Shown piece by piece: positions 21,561-32,753 of a DNA stretch of 50,896 nucleotides. The notes beneath the pieces are model-generated. The model searched no databases, was not told where the DNA came from, and worked only from the letters and a program-made list of their open reading frames with translations. The DNA is from Pseudoalteromonas luteoviolacea NCIMB 1942 (lineage in GTDB: Bacteria > Pseudomonadota > Gammaproteobacteria > Enterobacterales > Alteromonadaceae). Every line of letters begins with the position of its first letter. Within the stretch, counting starts at the first letter, position 1. The position numbers and the translations under genes are program-made. Location of the stretch: positions 1 to 50,896 of the forward strand of contig NZ_AUXT01000113.1 of assembly GCF_001625595.1 (NCBI RefSeq), read 5' to 3'.

Positions 21561-22208
21561 CTATATATGCGAAATTATATCTATTGGGTGTTTCAGGTTT
21601 AATTCTGCTCCCCATGAAATTGCGTCTTCCAGTGAAGGTATGAACCCCCATAGAGCGGAGACGGAGCGCATTTCGGCGGCATGGGCGGCTTCAATGTCTC
21701 TTTGCGCATCACCCACATAGATACATTTGGCCGGCTCGACACCAAGTTGCTCTGCGGCTAAGAGTAATGGTTCTGGGTTGGGCTTAGCGACTTTCAGCGT
21801 GTCCCCACATACCACGACTTTAATATGGGCCAGATCAGGGATCTGTTGTAACAGGGGGATTGTTAGAAAGCCTGGTTTATTGGTCATGATGCCAACAGCA
21901 ACATTCATTGATTCGAGCTTTTGCAATAGTTCGGTAATACCGTCGAAACAATGAGAATGAACTGCAATGTTTTGCGCGTAGCTATCTAGCACTTGTTGTC
22001 TCAGGGCTTCGACATCGTAGTTTTTAAGCTCCTCCCCGAATCCAACTTCAAGCAAAGCTTTTACTCCGTTTGAGATAGCTGGACTGTATTCACTTTTAGA
22101 AACAATTGGTTTGTTATGAATACGCAATACGTGGTTGAGTGCGCCGCCTAGGTCACCACTTGTATTCAACAAGGTTCCATCTAAATCGAAAATAACGGCT
22201 TTGGTCAT
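21561..22208 (-). CDS. gph: HAD-family phosphatase, phosphoglycolate phosphatase-like
   Basis: Haloacid-dehalogenase-superfamily hydrolase of 215 residues. Motif [10 protein letters not shown] at 8-16 with the nucleophile Asp, motif II in GIMTNKPG, the conserved Lys in [18 protein letters not shown] and motif [18 protein letters not shown] are intact. The family converts 2-phosphoglycolate, a DNA-repair by-product, to glycolate. The start overlaps the ubiG stop by 4 bases (ATGA-type), so ubiG-gph form one translationally coupled operon, a pairing common in gammaproteobacteria. The substrate is inferred from the family and the ubiG context; MupP-like sugar phosphatases look alike and occupy the same position in Pseudomonas. 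Confidence 0.82.
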   Translation of the reverse strand: MTKAVIFDLDGTLLNTSGDLGGALNHVLRIHNKPIVSKSEYSPAISNGVKALLEVGFGEELKNYDVEALRQQVLDSYAQNIAVHSHCFDGITELLQKLESMNVAVGIMTNKPGFLTIPLLQQIPDLAHIKVVVCGDTLKVAKPNPEPLLLAAEQLGVEPAKCIYVGDAQRDIEAAHAAEMRSVSALWGFIPSLEDAISWGAELNLKHPIDIISHI

Positions 22209-22915
22209 GTTAGTTTCTCGAAATGGAGTAGATAATTAACACTGACGTCATCACTCAGTGTGAACGTTTTAGTGAATGGGTTATAGCTAATCCCAGCTGA
22301 ATGACGGACTTTTAGTCCATGTTGTTCTGCCCAGCCGATTAAAGTTGAAGGACGAATAAACTTGTTGTGGTCGTGCGTGCCTTCCGGCACCATTTTTAGT
22401 AACTTTTCTGCTGCGACAACAGCGAGTAAGTACGCTTTATGTGTTTTATTTAGAGTCGAAAAGAATACACTTGCACCTGGCTTTGCTGCTTTGGCTACTG
22501 CTGCAATGATCGCAGAAGGATCCGGTACATGCTCCAACATTTCCATACAGGTTACGACATCAAACTGTTCTGGGTTCTCATCCGCAAACAGCTCGGCTGG
22601 TATTTTTCTATATTCGACAGGTATGCCGCTTTCCAGACTGTGCAGCTTCGCAACATTGAGCGGCTCTTGCCCCATGTCGATACCCGTAGCTTCTGCTCCA
22701 AGCTTGGCCATACTTTCGGTTAAAATGCCGCCTCCACAGCCAACATCAAGTACTTTTTTTGTGAAAAGCCCAGTACTTTTGTCATTTATAAAATCTAATC
22801 GCAGTGGATTGATGTCGTGTAGTGGTTTAAATTCACCCTCTGTATCCCACCATCTTTCGGCAATTTCTTCGAATTTCGCGATTTCTTCGTGGTCTACATT
22901 TTGATGTTCGGTCAT
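22205..22915 (-). CDS. ubiG: Ubiquinone biosynthesis O-methyltransferase UbiG
   Basis: SAM-dependent enzyme doing both O-methylations of ubiquinone synthesis at the inner face of the membrane. 236 residues. Family motifs: [27 protein letters not shown] near the N-terminus, SAM-binding [24 protein letters not shown], and [16 protein letters not shown]-terminal [11 protein letters not shown] and NYLLHF are also typical. Divergent from gyrA, the same neighbour as in E. coli. Its last bases overlap the gph start by 4 bases. Confidence 0.96.
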   Translation of the reverse strand: MTEHQNVDHEEIAKFEEIAERWWDTEGEFKPLHDINPLRLDFINDKSTGLFTKKVLDVGCGGGILTESMAKLGAEATGIDMGQEPLNVAKLHSLESGIPVEYRKIPAELFADENPEQFDVVTCMEMLEHVPDPSAIIAAVAKAAKPGASVFFSTLNKTHKAYLLAVVAAEKLLKMVPEGTHDHNKFIRPSTLIGWAEQHGLKVRHSAGISYNPFTKTFTLSDDVSVNYLLHFEKLT

Positions 22916-23096
22916 AAAAAGCTTCCTCGTTTATCTGGGCGCATTGTATTGGCTATTTATAAAAATACCAGACATTTTACGACTGCAAATTAGATTTATC
23001 TGTGTTAGTATCGTCAGCCGAATAAATAATAACTTAACCCTTTGGCACCAGTAGTGTGACATAAAAGGGCAAGACTCTGAAGGAAAGTGGTATCAA

Positions 23097-25775
23097 ATGA
23101 CTGATCTCGCCAATGAAATCCTCCCGGTCAATATTGAAGATGAATTGAAAAATTCATACCTAGATTACGCGATGAGTGTAATCGTAGGGCGTGCATTGCC
23201 AGACGTACGTGACGGTTTGAAGCCTGTTCACCGCCGCGTGCTTTTCGCAATGAACGAATTACGCAATGACTGGAACAAACCATATAAAAAATCAGCTCGT
23301 GTAGTCGGTGACGTTATCGGTAAATACCACCCTCATGGTGATAGTGCGGTTTACGATACAATTGTTCGTATGGCTCAGCCTTTCTCTCTTCGCTACATGC
23401 TAGTTGATGGTCAAGGTAACTTCGGTTCAGTAGATGGTGACTCAGCAGCTGCGATGCGTTATACCGAAGTTCGTATGGCTAAAATGTCTCATGAACTTTT
23501 AGCTGACCTAGAAAAAGAAACAGTAGACTACGTACCTAACTATGATGGTACAGAGCAAATCCCTGATGTTTTACCGACCAAAGTACCTAACCTTCTAGTT
23601 AATGGTTCGTCTGGTATAGCGGTAGGTATGGCGACGAACATTCCGCCTCACAACTTGACTGAAGTTATCAATGGCTGCTTGGCGATTATTCAAAACCCAG
23701 ATATCACCATTGAAGAGTTAATTGAATATATTCCAGGTCCTGATTTCCCGACTGCAGCAATTATTAGCGGTAAAAAGGGGATTGAGCAAGCCTATAAGAC
23801 TGGCCGTGGTAAAGTTTACATCCGAGCTCGCGCAGAAATCGAAACTGACGAGAAGACCGGTAAAGAAACAATCATCGTCAATGAAATCCCTTATCAAGTT
23901 AACAAGGCAAGATTGATTGAAAAAATTGCTGAGTTAGTAAAAGACAAAAAAGTTGAAGGGATCAGTGCACTGCGTGACGAGTCTGATAAAGACGGTATGC
24001 GTATTGTTATTGAGATTAAACGTGGCGAAGTAGGCGAAGTTGTCCTCAACAACCTATATGCGCAAACTCAGCTACAAACTGTGTTCGGTATGAACATGGT
24101 AGCATTGGATAACAACCAACCTAAGTGTTTCAACCTAAAAGAAATGCTAGAAGCGTTTGTTATTCACCGTCGTGAAGTTGTAACACGCCGAACAGTGTAT
24201 GACTTGCGTAAAGCGCGTGACAGAGCGCATACACTTGAAGGTCTAGCAATTGCACTTGCGAACATCGACCCGATCATTGAACTTATTAGAAAGTCTCCAA
24301 CTCCATCTGAAGCTAAAGCAGCGTTAACATCTCGCGCTTGGGAGCTGGGTTCTGTTCAGCCTATGTTAGAGCGAGCGGGCGAGCAAAATGTTGCACGACC
24401 TGATTGGCTAGCTGCTGAACTGGGTATTCGTGATGGTCAATACTTCCTGTCTGAGCAACAAGCGCAGGCTATCCTAGACCTTCGTCTTCACAAGCTAACG
24501 GGCTTAGAGCACGAAAAGATCTTGGGCGAATACGAAGAACTTCTAGAGCTAATTACAGAGCTACTACTAATTCTTTCTTCTCCTGACCGCTTGATGGAAG
24601 TTATCCGTGATGAGCTAGTAGAAATTAAAGAAGTATATGGTGACGAGCGTCGTACAGAAATCACGGCAGCAGCCCATGATATTAGCTTAGAAGACTTGAT
24701 CAACGAAGAAGATGTTGTAGTAACGCTTTCTCACGAAGGTTATGTTAAGTACCAGCCATTATCAGATTACGAAGCGCAGCGTCGTGGTGGTAAAGGTAAA
24801 GCAGCCACTAAGATGAAGGATGAAGATTTCATCGAGCGTCTACTTGTAGCGAATACACACGATACGATTCTTTGTTTCTCGACAGCAGGGCGTTTGTATT
24901 GGTTGAAAGTATATCAACTTCCTCTTGCTTCCCGTCAAGCACGTGGTAAGCCAATCGTTAATTTACTGCCACTTGAGGCAGACGAACGTATCACGACAAT
25001 TCTACCTGTTCGTGAATACGAAGAAGATAAGTACGTATTAATGGCAACTGCTAACGGTACGGTGAAGAAAACACCATTGACTGCATACAGCCGTCAGCGC
25101 GCCAGTGGTATTATCGCTATCAATCTAAATGAAGGCGATAACCTGATTGGTGCAGATATCACCGATGGCAGTAACGACATCATGCTATTTACAGAACATG
25201 GTAAAGTTGTCCGCTTTAACGAGAAGCTACGTGACTCAGAAACTGGTGAAGTGAAACTAGATCCAGAAACTGGTGAAGAAATGCTAGCGCTTCGTCCTAT
25301 GGGTCGTACTGCAACGGGCGTCCGTGGTATCAAGATGCCGGATGGCGTGAAAGTGGTCTCTTTGATTGTACCTAAGAATGATGGCGCTATCCTAACTGTA
25401 ACAGAAAATGGTTATGGTAAGCGTACACCACTTGAGGAATACCCTTCAAAGAGCCGTGCAACGCAAGGTGTTGTATCTATCAAAGTAACTGAGCGTAACG
25501 GTAATGTGGTTGGCGCGGTACAGGTAGAAGACAACAACGAAATCATGCTAATTTCAAACAGAGGTACGTTAGTTAGAACTCGTGTTAACGAGGTGTCTAC
25601 CGTTGGTCGAAACACACAAGGTGTTATCTTGATCCGTACCATTGAAGATGAGCAAGTAGTTGGACTTCAGCGTATTGAAGAAATCGAAGTGGACGACCTC
25701 GAAGAGGGAGTCACTGATGAGGCTACTGGTGATCAAGCACCAGAAAATACACCTGAACAAGACTCAGAAGAATAA
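23097..25775 (+). CDS. gyrA: DNA gyrase subunit A
   Basis: Breakage-and-reunion subunit of gyrase, introducing negative supercoils with GyrB. 892 residues. Numbering of the first 122 residues matches E. coli: the quinolone-resistance region reads H80-G-D-S83-A-V-Y-D87, the susceptible form, and the catalytic Tyr is Y122 in AAMRYTE. The C-terminal beta-pinwheel begins after about residue 530 and contains the GyrA box QRRGGKG, needed for wrapping. The end is an acidic tail ([15 protein letters not shown], then about 20 more mostly polar and acidic residues). AGGAAAG lies 10 bases before the ATG. Codon use is strongly biased, as expected for a highly expressed gene. Confidence 0.98.
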   Translation: MTDLANEILPVNIEDELKNSYLDYAMSVIVGRALPDVRDGLKPVHRRVLFAMNELRNDWNKPYKKSARVVGDVIGKYHPHGDSAVYDTIVRMAQPFSLRYMLVDGQGNFGSVDGDSAAAMRYTEVRMAKMSHELLADLEKETVDYVPNYDGTEQIPDVLPTKVPNLLVNGSSGIAVGMATNIPPHNLTEVINGCLAIIQNPDITIEELIEYIPGPDFPTAAIISGKKGIEQAYKTGRGKVYIRARAEIETDEKTGKETIIVNEIPYQVNKARLIEKIAELVKDKKVEGISALRDESDKDGMRIVIEIKRGEVGEVVLNNLYAQTQLQTVFGMNMVALDNNQPKCFNLKEMLEAFVIHRREVVTRRTVYDLRKARDRAHTLEGLAIALANIDPIIELIRKSPTPSEAKAALTSRAWELGSVQPMLERAGEQNVARPDWLAAELGIRDGQYFLSEQQAQAILDLRLHKLTGLEHEKILGEYEELLELITELLLILSSPDRLMEVIRDELVEIKEVYGDERRTEITAAAHDISLEDLINEEDVVVTLSHEGYVKYQPLSDYEAQRRGGKGKAATKMKDEDFIERLLVANTHDTILCFSTAGRLYWLKVYQLPLASRQARGKPIVNLLPLEADERITTILPVREYEEDKYVLMATANGTVKKTPLTAYSRQRASGIIAINLNEGDNLIGADITDGSNDIMLFTEHGKVVRFNEKLRDSETGEVKLDPETGEEMLALRPMGRTATGVRGIKMPDGVKVVSLIVPKNDGAILTVTENGYGKRTPLEEYPSKSRATQGVVSIKVTERNGNVVGAVQVEDNNEIMLISNRGTLVRTRVNEVSTVGRNTQGVILIRTIEDEQVVGLQRIEEIEVDDLEEGVTDEATGDQAPENTPEQDSEE

Positions 25776-25776
25776 T

Positions 25777-25800
25777 AAAAGCGGCTTAGGCCGCTTTTTT
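25777..25800 (+). terminator. Rho-independent terminator of gyrA
   Basis: 9-bp stem AAAAGCGGC / GCCGCTTTT with a 4-base loop and trailing TT, directly after the gyrA stop codon. Confidence 0.9.
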
Positions 25801-25959
25801 ATTAAAAAAATTCAATCAAATTAAATTATTTAGCAGATAATTTTGTTTCATCAAGCATCGTATTTGATGTAAATTCATAGGCTACTATTTTATGTTCGGC
25901 GCGTTTGACCTGCAGAGCATTCGTCTTTTATAACGTCTTTTATTTGGAATGAGGAAAAA

Positions 25960-27042
25960 ATGACCGTTTATAATTTTTGTGCGGGGCCAGCTATGTTGCC
26001 TCCAGCCGTAATGGAAAAGGCCCAAGCTGAGTTTATTAATTGGCAAGACCTCGGAGTTTCGGTAATGGAGATAAGCCACCGCTCTAAACCGTTTCTTGAG
26101 CTGGCACAAGAGTGTGAGGCTAGTTTAAGAAGGTTAATGAATATATCAGATGAATTCGAAGTCTTGTTTATGCATGGTGGTGGTCGTGGCCATTTTGCTG
26201 CAGTACCGCTTAATTTACACCTAGACGATGCTCCAGGCGTTTATGTAGAAAACGGTATCTGGTCTGTTGGCGCCACGAAAGAAGGTGCTAAGTTTACGGC
26301 TGTAGAGTCTCTGGACATCAGGACCGATACTGAAAGTAAATTTGACATTCTGTCGGTAGACAAGTGGGCATTACCTGAGAAAGCGTCATTTATACATTAT
26401 TGTCCGAATGAGACCATTGATGGCATAGAAATCTTTGATGTACCTAAGCATCCGACTGCGCCGATTGTCGCAGATATGTCTTCAATGATTTTGTCACGTG
26501 AAATTAATGTAGATGACTTTGACCTGATTTATGCTGGTGCACAAAAGAATATAGGCCCTTCTGGGTTAAGTATCGCGATTGTGCGCAAAACCCTATTGGA
26601 GAGAAAAGGTCTACCTAAACCTGCTATTTTGGATTATGCAATCGAAGCAAAACAAAACAGTATGTACAACACACCACCTACCTATGCATGGTACTTGGCT
26701 GCTGAGGTTTTCAAATATCTAGAGTCAATCGGTGGCGTGCCTGCAATGGAAAAGCACAACCGAGAAAAAGCAGCATTGCTTTATGACTACATTGATAGTT
26801 CGGAGTTTTATTTCAACAAAGTTGCAATTGATTGCCGTTCTTTAATGAATGTACCTTTCTGGTTAAAAGACGACGCGCTAAATGAAAAATTCTTAGCTCA
26901 GGCGGAACAAAACGGCTTGATGGCACTTGAAGGTCATCGTTTTGTTGGTGGCATGCGAGCAAGTATTTATAACGCAATGCCTAAAGAAGGTATTAAAGCT
27001 TTGATTGCATTTATGAAGCGCTTTGCACAGGAAAATAGCTGA
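25960..27042 (+). CDS. serC: Phosphoserine aminotransferase
   Basis: PLP enzyme of serine synthesis (3-phosphohydroxypyruvate to phosphoserine) and of pyridoxal phosphate synthesis. 360 residues, standard. Shows [20 protein letters not shown] at the start, [27 protein letters not shown], and the PLP-lysine region [13 protein letters not shown]; the C-terminus has [17 protein letters not shown]. The stop TGA shares its A with the aroA ATG, so serC-aroA form a coupled pair as in E. coli and many relatives. Confidence 0.97.
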   Translation: MTVYNFCAGPAMLPPAVMEKAQAEFINWQDLGVSVMEISHRSKPFLELAQECEASLRRLMNISDEFEVLFMHGGGRGHFAAVPLNLHLDDAPGVYVENGIWSVGATKEGAKFTAVESLDIRTDTESKFDILSVDKWALPEKASFIHYCPNETIDGIEIFDVPKHPTAPIVADMSSMILSREINVDDFDLIYAGAQKNIGPSGLSIAIVRKTLLERKGLPKPAILDYAIEAKQNSMYNTPPTYAWYLAAEVFKYLESIGGVPAMEKHNREKAALLYDYIDSSEFYFNKVAIDCRSLMNVPFWLKDDALNEKFLAQAEQNGLMALEGHRFVGGMRASIYNAMPKEGIKALIAFMKRFAQENS

Positions 27043-28322
27043 TGGAACAACTATCTCTACAACCGATTAAAAAAGTATCGGGATCGGTTACATTACCGGG
27101 TTCGAAAAGTTTATCGAATCGAATTTTATTGCTAGCTGCGTTATGTGATGGTGTGACTGAAGTCCGAAATCTTTTGGACAGCGATGACATTCGTCATATG
27201 CTTGGCGCTCTCGATAAAATGGGCGTGCAGGTTCAACTAAACGAAGACAAGACTGTTGCTACGGTACATGGAACGGAAGGTAAACTACTGACGCCTCAAG
27301 AGCCTTTATTTTTAGGAAATGCCGGTACCGCGTTTCGTCCTTTAACGGCTGTGTTGGCAGCGACGGAAGGCAAGTTCACGTTAACAGGTGAACCTAGAAT
27401 GGAAGAGAGGCCAATAGGGCACCTTGTAGATGCATTGCACGCGTTGGGCGCTGATGTTACTTACCTTAAGAATGAGCATTACCCACCGTTAGAAATTGCG
27501 GGTAAAAAGATTGCCGGAGGCAGAGTAGAAATTGATGGTAGTATTTCTAGTCAATTTTTAACTGCGTTACTGATGGCTGCGCCTTTATTTGATGGCGACA
27601 GTGAAATCAAAATAATAGGCGAGCTTGTTTCTAAACCTTATATTGACATCACGCTCGGTGTTATGAAGCACTTTGGTGTAGTGGTTGAACATGACAACTA
27701 TCAAGTGTTTTATGTTAAAGGACAGCAAGGTTATCAGTCCCCAGGTAGTATCATGGTTGAAGGGGATGCTTCCTCTGCATCATACTTTGTCGCTGCGGCT
27801 GCTATCTCTGGTGGAGAAATTGAAATAAACGGAGTTGGTTTATCAAGTGTCCAAGGTGATATTGGTTTTGCCAAAGTTATGGAGCAAGTAGGTGCCGAAA
27901 TAGAATGGTTTGATGAAAAGCTCATTGTCAGAAAAGGCCAATTGAAAGGGGTCGATATAGATGCCAACGCCATTCCTGATGCTGCAATGACACTGGCAAC
28001 TGTTGCACTTTTTGCTGAAGGAAAAACGGCAATAAGAAATATTTATAACTGGCGAGTTAAAGAAACGGATAGGTTATTTGCGATGGCAACGGAGCTTCGT
28101 AAAGTTGGTGCTAAAGTAGTTGAAGGTGAAGACTATATTGAAGTTACACCACCGACAGAATTCAAATTAGCCGAAATTGATACTTACAATGACCACAGAA
28201 TTGCGATGTGTTTTTCTATGGTTGCTGTAGGTGGGAAGCCAGTTGTAATCAACGACCCAGATTGTACCGCAAAAACTTTCCCTACCTATTTTGAAGTACT
28301 ATCTTCAATCTCTCAATTCTAA
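27042..28322 (+). CDS. aroA: 3-phosphoshikimate 1-carboxyvinyltransferase (EPSP synthase)
   Basis: Sixth step of the shikimate pathway: shikimate 3-phosphate plus PEP gives EPSP. 426 residues with the inside-out alpha/beta repeat of the family. Both signature blocks are present: [18 protein letters not shown] (PEP site; the Gly-Asn-Ala-Gly-Thr core is the class I, glyphosate-sensitive form) and [22 protein letters not shown]-terminal [20 protein letters not shown] and C-terminal [13 protein letters not shown] also match. Second gene of the serC-aroA operon, overlapping serC by one base. Confidence 0.97.
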   Translation: MEQLSLQPIKKVSGSVTLPGSKSLSNRILLLAALCDGVTEVRNLLDSDDIRHMLGALDKMGVQVQLNEDKTVATVHGTEGKLLTPQEPLFLGNAGTAFRPLTAVLAATEGKFTLTGEPRMEERPIGHLVDALHALGADVTYLKNEHYPPLEIAGKKIAGGRVEIDGSISSQFLTALLMAAPLFDGDSEIKIIGELVSKPYIDITLGVMKHFGVVVEHDNYQVFYVKGQQGYQSPGSIMVEGDASSASYFVAAAAISGGEIEINGVGLSSVQGDIGFAKVMEQVGAEIEWFDEKLIVRKGQLKGVDIDANAIPDAAMTLATVALFAEGKTAIRNIYNWRVKETDRLFAMATELRKVGAKVVEGEDYIEVTPPTEFKLAEIDTYNDHRIAMCFSMVAVGGKPVVINDPDCTAKTFPTYFEVLSSISQF

Positions 28323-28328
28323 AAATTC

Positions 28329-28354
28329 AATAGGTGTGCAGCAGCACACCTATT
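28329..28354 (+). terminator. Strong hairpin after aroA, no T-run
   Basis: Perfect 11-bp stem AATAGGTGTGC / GCACACCTATT with a 4-base loop, 6 bases after the aroA stop. It is followed by ACCCG rather than T's, so it may be an mRNA 3' stabiliser or processing site instead of a classical terminator. A good -10 (TATAAT at 28429-28434) for cmk lies 75 bases on. Confidence 0.5.
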
Positions 28355-28475
28355 ACCCGAAAAGTAGACAAATGTATCAACAGAACAAAAAGTTACATGT
28401 TGATAAGGATCTATTCATTAAACTTGCGTATAATAGGCGCCGATTTATATAAGGTGTGCATTTCAGGAGGTATTA

Positions 28476-29183
28476 ATGCAGGCTGCAATGCCCGTAATCA
28501 CCGTAGACGGCCCAAGCGGATCTGGCAAAGGGACTGTATGTCGTTTGTTGGCTGAGAAACTAAATTGGGATGTTTTAGATAGTGGCGCAATATATCGTGT
28601 ACTGTCTATTGCTGTTTTACATCATCAAATTGCTTTGGATAACGAAGAAGCACTAGTGCCACTCGCGGCAAACCTTGATGTTCAATTTATGATTGATAGC
28701 GAGACTAAAAAATCAAAAATTGTACTCGAAGGGGAAGATGTAACAAATACAATTCGCAATGAAGAAGTCGGTGCTACAGCATCAAAAATAGCGATGCTCC
28801 CTCGCGTTAGAGAAGCGCTTTTAAGAAGACAAAGAGCTTTTAGCACCGAAAATGGCTTAATCGCAGATGGTCGCGATATGGGAACAATTGTATTCCCTTC
28901 AGCTGAGCTAAAGATTTATCTGACGGCAAGTGCGCAAGAACGTGCTAACAGGCGCTTTAATGAGTTGAAGGATAAGGGCCTTGATGTTACACTAGAGGGC
29001 CTTTTAGAGGATATTAAAGCTCGTGATGATAGAGATATGAATAGGCCTGTTGCACCTTTAGTGCCAGCAGATGATGCTGTCCATATTGATACTACGTTGC
29101 TTGACGCTGATGCGGTATTCCAACAAGTGTTAAAGCTTGTTGAAGATGCTGTGTTAGCAGGAAAACTTCCAAAAGTTAGCTAA
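28476..29183 (+). CDS. cmk: Cytidylate kinase
   Basis: Phosphorylates CMP and dCMP. 235 residues. Walker A-type [18 protein letters not shown] near residue 13, [10 protein letters not shown], the [23 protein letters not shown] block, and [13 protein letters not shown] near the C-terminus identify Cmk. AGGAGG stands 6 bases before the chosen ATG; an in-frame ATG four codons later is a less favoured alternative. Lies between aroA and rpsA as in most gammaproteobacteria and has its own likely promoter and terminator. Confidence 0.96.
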   Translation: MQAAMPVITVDGPSGSGKGTVCRLLAEKLNWDVLDSGAIYRVLSIAVLHHQIALDNEEALVPLAANLDVQFMIDSETKKSKIVLEGEDVTNTIRNEEVGATASKIAMLPRVREALLRRQRAFSTENGLIADGRDMGTIVFPSAELKIYLTASAQERANRRFNELKDKGLDVTLEGLLEDIKARDDRDMNRPVAPLVPADDAVHIDTTLLDADAVFQQVLKLVEDAVLAGKLPKVS

Positions 29184-29195
29184 TTTATTTCATAT

Positions 29196-29222
29196 CACTG
29201 GCAGGGCTGCCGGTGTTTTTTT
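29196..29222 (+). terminator. Rho-independent terminator of cmk
   Basis: 9-bp stem CACTGGCAG / CTGCCGGTG (one G-T pair) with a tight loop, then TTTTTTT, 13 bases past the cmk stop. Between it and rpsA there is also a perfect palindrome CCATGCAGCATGG (29230-29242), in the rpsA leader. Confidence 0.8.
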
Positions 29223-29280
29223 AACTACCCCATGCAGCATGGTTGCTTATTGGTACATTTATATATGAGACGTATTTAGT

Positions 29281-30948
29281 ATGTCAGAAAATTTTGCGCA
29301 GTTATTTGAAGAAAGCCTAAAGGGTTTTGAAGCAGAGCAAGGCTCTATCGTTAAAGGTACTGTTATCTCTATCGAGAACAACATCGTTCTTGTTGATGCT
29401 GGCCTTAAGTCTGAAAGTGCAATCCCTGCAGAGCAATTCAAAAATGCTGCTGGTGAACTAGAAGTTGCTGTTGGCGACGAAGTAGACGTAGCACTAGATG
29501 CAATCGAAGACGGTTTCGGTGAAACTATCCTTTCTCGTGAGAAAGCGAAGCGTCATGAAGCTTGGATCCGTCTTGAGAAAGCTTGTGAAGAGCAAGAGAC
29601 TGTTATCGGTATTATCAACGGTAAAGTTAAAGGCGGTTTCACTGTTGAAGTTGATTCAATCCGTGCTTTCCTACCTGGTTCACTTGTTGATGTTCGTCCT
29701 GTACGTGACACTGCTCACCTTGAAGGTAAAGAGCTTGAGTTCAAAGTTATCAAGCTTGATCAGAAGCGTAACAACGTTGTTGTTTCTCGTCGTGCAGTTA
29801 TCGAGTCTGAAAACTCTCAAGAGCGTGAAGAACTACTTGCTAACCTTGTTGAAGGTCAAGAAGTTAAAGGTATCGTTAAGAACCTTACAGACTACGGTGC
29901 GTTCGTAGATCTAGGTGGTGTTGACGGTCTACTTCACATCACTGACATGGCTTGGAAGCGTGTTAAGCACCCATCTGAGATCGTAAATGTTGGTGACGAA
30001 ATCGCTGTTAAAGTACTTAAGTTCGACAAAGAGAAAACTCGTGTTTCTCTAGGTCTTAAGCAACTTGGCGAAGATCCTTGGGCAGCAATCGCTGGTCGTT
30101 ACCCAGAAGGTGCTAAGCTTACTGGTCGCGTAACTAACCTAACTGACTATGGTTGTTTCGTTGAGATCGAAGAAGGCGTTGAAGGCCTAGTTCACGTTTC
30201 AGAAATGGACTGGACTAACAAGAACATCCACCCTTCAAAAGTTGTTTCACTAGGTGATACTGTTGAAGTTATGGTTCTTGAAATCGACGAAGAACGTCGT
30301 CGTATTTCTCTAGGTCTTAAGCAGTGTAAAGCTAACCCTTGGCAGGAATTTGCTCGTCTACAGAACAAAGGCGACCAAGTTACTGGTAAGATCAAGTCTA
30401 TCACTGACTTCGGTATCTTCATCGGTCTTGAAGGCGGCATCGACGGCCTTGTACACCTTTCTGATATCTCTTGGAACACTCCAGGCGAAGAAGCTGTACG
30501 TGAGTACAAGAAAGGCGATGAGATCACAGCAATCGTTCTTCAGGTTGACCCAGAGCGCGAGCGTATCTCACTAGGCGTTAAGCAAATCGAAGCTGATCCT
30601 TTCAATAACTACCTAGACGCAAACAAAAAAGGTGCTATTGTTAAAGGTAAAGTGACTGAAGTTGACGCGAAAGGCGCAACTGTAGAGCTAGCTGAAGGCG
30701 TTGAAGGTTACATCCGTGTAGCTGACATTGCTCAAGAGCGCGTAGAAGATGCAACTTCTGTTGTTTCTGAAGGTGACGAACTAGAAGCTAAATTTGTAGG
30801 TGTTGACCGTAAGAACCGTGCGATCAGCCTATCTGTTAAAGCTATCTTCGAAGCTGAAGAGAAAGAAGCGCTAGAGAAGCTTAAGAAAGAAGAGCCTGCA
30901 TTCGAAAATGCAATGGCAGCAGCTTTCAAAAACGCTCAAAAAGACTAA
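29281..30948 (+). CDS. rpsA: 30S ribosomal protein S1
   Basis: Largest ribosomal protein; binds mRNA and promotes initiation. 555 residues with six S1 OB-fold repeats, standard for proteobacteria. Repeats 3-6 are visible as recurring blocks: [77 protein letters not shown] and a more diverged [26 protein letters not shown]. Codon choice is extremely biased, as expected for a top-level expressed gene. The upstream leader (29223-29280) may fold around the CCATGCAGCATGG palindrome; S1 autoregulates its own translation in E. coli. Confidence 0.98.
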   Translation: MSENFAQLFEESLKGFEAEQGSIVKGTVISIENNIVLVDAGLKSESAIPAEQFKNAAGELEVAVGDEVDVALDAIEDGFGETILSREKAKRHEAWIRLEKACEEQETVIGIINGKVKGGFTVEVDSIRAFLPGSLVDVRPVRDTAHLEGKELEFKVIKLDQKRNNVVVSRRAVIESENSQEREELLANLVEGQEVKGIVKNLTDYGAFVDLGGVDGLLHITDMAWKRVKHPSEIVNVGDEIAVKVLKFDKEKTRVSLGLKQLGEDPWAAIAGRYPEGAKLTGRVTNLTDYGCFVEIEEGVEGLVHVSEMDWTNKNIHPSKVVSLGDTVEVMVLEIDEERRRISLGLKQCKANPWQEFARLQNKGDQVTGKIKSITDFGIFIGLEGGIDGLVHLSDISWNTPGEEAVREYKKGDEITAIVLQVDPERERISLGVKQIEADPFNNYLDANKKGAIVKGKVTEVDAKGATVELAEGVEGYIRVADIAQERVEDATSVVSEGDELEAKFVGVDRKNRAISLSVKAIFEAEEKEALEKLKKEEPAFENAMAAAFKNAQKD

Positions 30949-30964
30949 TTTTTAAAGTCTAAAC

Positions 30965-30992
30965 AAGAAGGGCACTTTTGCCCTTCTTTTTT
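30965..30992 (+). terminator. Rho-independent terminator of rpsA
   Basis: Perfect 9-bp stem AAGAAGGGC / GCCCTTCTT with a 6-base loop followed by TTTT, between rpsA and ihfB. Confidence 0.9.
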
Positions 30993-31008
30993 ACCTTAAG
31001 GAAACGTT

Positions 31009-31299
31009 ATGACAAAGTCTGAATTAATAGAAAAACTTGCTGAACAGCATGCGCATGTTCCTGTTAAAGATGTAGAAAATGCAGTAAAAGAAGTTTTAGA
31101 ACAAATGGCAGGTTCGCTGTCTGGCTCAGATAGAATTGAAATCCGTGGCTTTGGCAGTTTCTCTCTACATTACCGTTCACCTAGAACAGGTCGTAACCCT
31201 AAAACTGGTGATACAGTAGAGTTAGATGGTAAATATGTACCACACTTCAAGCCTGGTAAAGAGTTAAGAGATCGCGTTAACGATAGTATTGAAGGCTAA
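31009..31299 (+). CDS. ihfB: Integration host factor subunit beta
   Basis: DNA-bending histone-like protein, partner of IhfA. 96 residues. The DNABII signature [25 protein letters not shown] is complete, with the intercalating proline loop, and [13 protein letters not shown] near the end. The upstream position behind rpsA is the usual one. Its stop is immediately followed by the likely start of lapA, so ihfB-lapA-lapB are probably one transcript. Confidence 0.97.
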   Translation: MTKSELIEKLAEQHAHVPVKDVENAVKEVLEQMAGSLSGSDRIEIRGFGSFSLHYRSPRTGRNPKTGDTVELDGKYVPHFKPGKELRDRVNDSIEG

Positions 31300-31584
31300 T
31301 TGGAGAAACCTAGTTTGGTTCGAGTTGTAAAAAAAGGACTGTTGTTAGTGTTGCTGTTGGTGGCTTTTGTTGTAGGTACACAAAATCCAAACCTTGTAGA
31401 GGTCAACTTTATTATTGCAAGTGCTGAAATGCCGTTGGCGACACTATTAAGCTTATGTCTTTTTACTGGTATTTTGGTAGGACTTTTGTTTAATTTTTTA
31501 TCTTTGATAAGGCTTAAACAAAAAAATGGTCAATTACATAAGGCAAATAACTTACTACTGACTAAAAATCAAAGCCAGTCATGA
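31300..31584 (+). CDS. lapA: Lipopolysaccharide assembly protein LapA
   Basis: Small inner-membrane protein that works with LapB in tuning LPS synthesis through LpxC turnover. 94 residues from the TTG at 31300, which follows the ihfB stop directly. A second in-frame TTG at 31315 has GGAG 9 bases upstream and may be the real start; no ATG is available before the first membrane helix. Two transmembrane helices (LLLVLLLVAFVVGTQ and LATLLSLCLFTGILVGLLF) flank the short NPNLVEVNFIIASAEMP loop that characterises the family (DUF1049), followed by a basic cytoplasmic tail. The lapB start overlaps its last codons. Confidence 0.88.
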   Translation: MEKPSLVRVVKKGLLLVLLLVAFVVGTQNPNLVEVNFIIASAEMPLATLLSLCLFTGILVGLLFNFLSLIRLKQKNGQLHKANNLLLTKNQSQS

Positions 31585-32717
31585 TAGAGCTTTTGTTCTT
31601 GTTGCTTCCTGTTGCTGCAGCTTACGGCTATGTAATGGGTAAAAATAGTGCTAAAAATTTAGCGCATGAGCAAAATAGAAAAATCACATCTGAATATAGT
31701 AAGGGCCTAAAATTCCTTCTCGATCGAGAAGAAGATCAAGGTCTTGAACATTTGATTCAGCTGCTTGAAGTTTCAGCTGACTCCGTTGAACACTATTTGA
31801 CACTCGCAACTCTTTTTAGAAAAAGAGGAGAGTTGGATAGAGCAATTAAAATCCATGAATTATTAATCGAACAACCCAACCTTGATACTGAGCTGGTGAA
31901 ATCGTGTCGGCTTGAATTGGCGCAAGACTATGTTATGGCTGGATTGTTAGACAGTGCTGAGTCAAACCTTGTCGTACTGATTAAAGTTGGGTTTGAAGAT
32001 GCAAGAGAGCCAATCATTCAGTTGTACTCTCAAACAAGGGACTGGGAGAAAGGCATTAATATGTATGAAGCCCACTCTGACTTGTTTGTAGATAAAAATA
32101 GTTGCTCTGCTATAGCGAATTTTTATTGTGAAGCCGCGCTTGAGTCAAACGATGTTTTGTTGTTAGACAAAGCAACCAAATTAAATCATCAAGCAATTAG
32201 GCCGCTGTATGAGTTAGGGTTAGATGCTTTTAACCGACAAGATAATGTAAAGGCAATTTACTACTGGCGAAAACTACTCTCTGAATACCCTCAAATAGCA
32301 CCTCTGATAATCAATGACTTACAAACCTGTTATAAATCTCTGAATATCGCATTGGAATACTATGAGTTAATTGAAGAGTTGCTACCAAATAGTGGTGTGA
32401 CGATTAAAATTAAGTATTGCCAAGGGTTAATTGAGGACGGGGAAACCGCGACAGCAATAGAGTTTCTAACAGATAGCTTAAAGAGAGAGCCATCTATTAG
32501 AGGCTTTAGCTACTTACTCCAATTGTTAAGTACTAAAAACCCCAAAATACAGGACGTGCTGGGTGAAATTGATCACTTGGTAACTTCGTACATCGCGACA
32601 AAACCTGACTACCAATGCCATAAATGTGGCTTTACTAGCCATAAGCTATACTGGTTGTGCCCATCTTGTAAAACATGGGAGTCAGTCGTTCCAAATCGTG
32701 GTTTAGATGGATACTAG
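31581..32717 (+). CDS. lapB: Lipopolysaccharide assembly protein LapB
   Basis: Inner-membrane-anchored TPR protein that, with FtsH, controls LpxC degradation and so LPS output. 378 residues. N-terminal hydrophobic anchor (IELLFLLLPVAAAYGYVMG), then TPR-like helices with YSKGLKFLLDREEDQGLEHL and LATLFRKRGELDRAIKIHE, and a C-terminal rubredoxin-like metal site YQCHKCGFTSHKLYWLCPSCKTW with its four cysteines at about 347-366. Overlaps lapA by 4 bases. lapA-lapB-pyrF is a widespread gammaproteobacterial order. Confidence 0.94.
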   Translation: MIELLFLLLPVAAAYGYVMGKNSAKNLAHEQNRKITSEYSKGLKFLLDREEDQGLEHLIQLLEVSADSVEHYLTLATLFRKRGELDRAIKIHELLIEQPNLDTELVKSCRLELAQDYVMAGLLDSAESNLVVLIKVGFEDAREPIIQLYSQTRDWEKGINMYEAHSDLFVDKNSCSAIANFYCEAALESNDVLLLDKATKLNHQAIRPLYELGLDAFNRQDNVKAIYYWRKLLSEYPQIAPLIINDLQTCYKSLNIALEYYELIEELLPNSGVTIKIKYCQGLIEDGETATAIEFLTDSLKREPSIRGFSYLLQLLSTKNPKIQDVLGEIDHLVTSYIATKPDYQCHKCGFTSHKLYWLCPSCKTWESVVPNRGLDGY

Positions 32718-32753
32718 ATTTTCTTGATTCTTTTTGAACAAAGTAAGGTAATT

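Noticed and set aside
22362..22904. 180-codon open frame antisense to ubiG
   Set aside because: Lies entirely opposite a well-conserved gene, resembles no protein, Ser-rich in the way antisense frames often are.
28334..28555. 73-codon frame spanning the aroA-cmk gap
   Set aside because: Overlaps the cmk start in another frame and has no family features; the cmk start has an excellent ribosome binding site.
29498..29908. 136-codon frame inside rpsA
   Set aside because: Out-of-frame reading of the strongly biased rpsA codons (Leu/Ser/Val/Lys-rich); no independent start signal.
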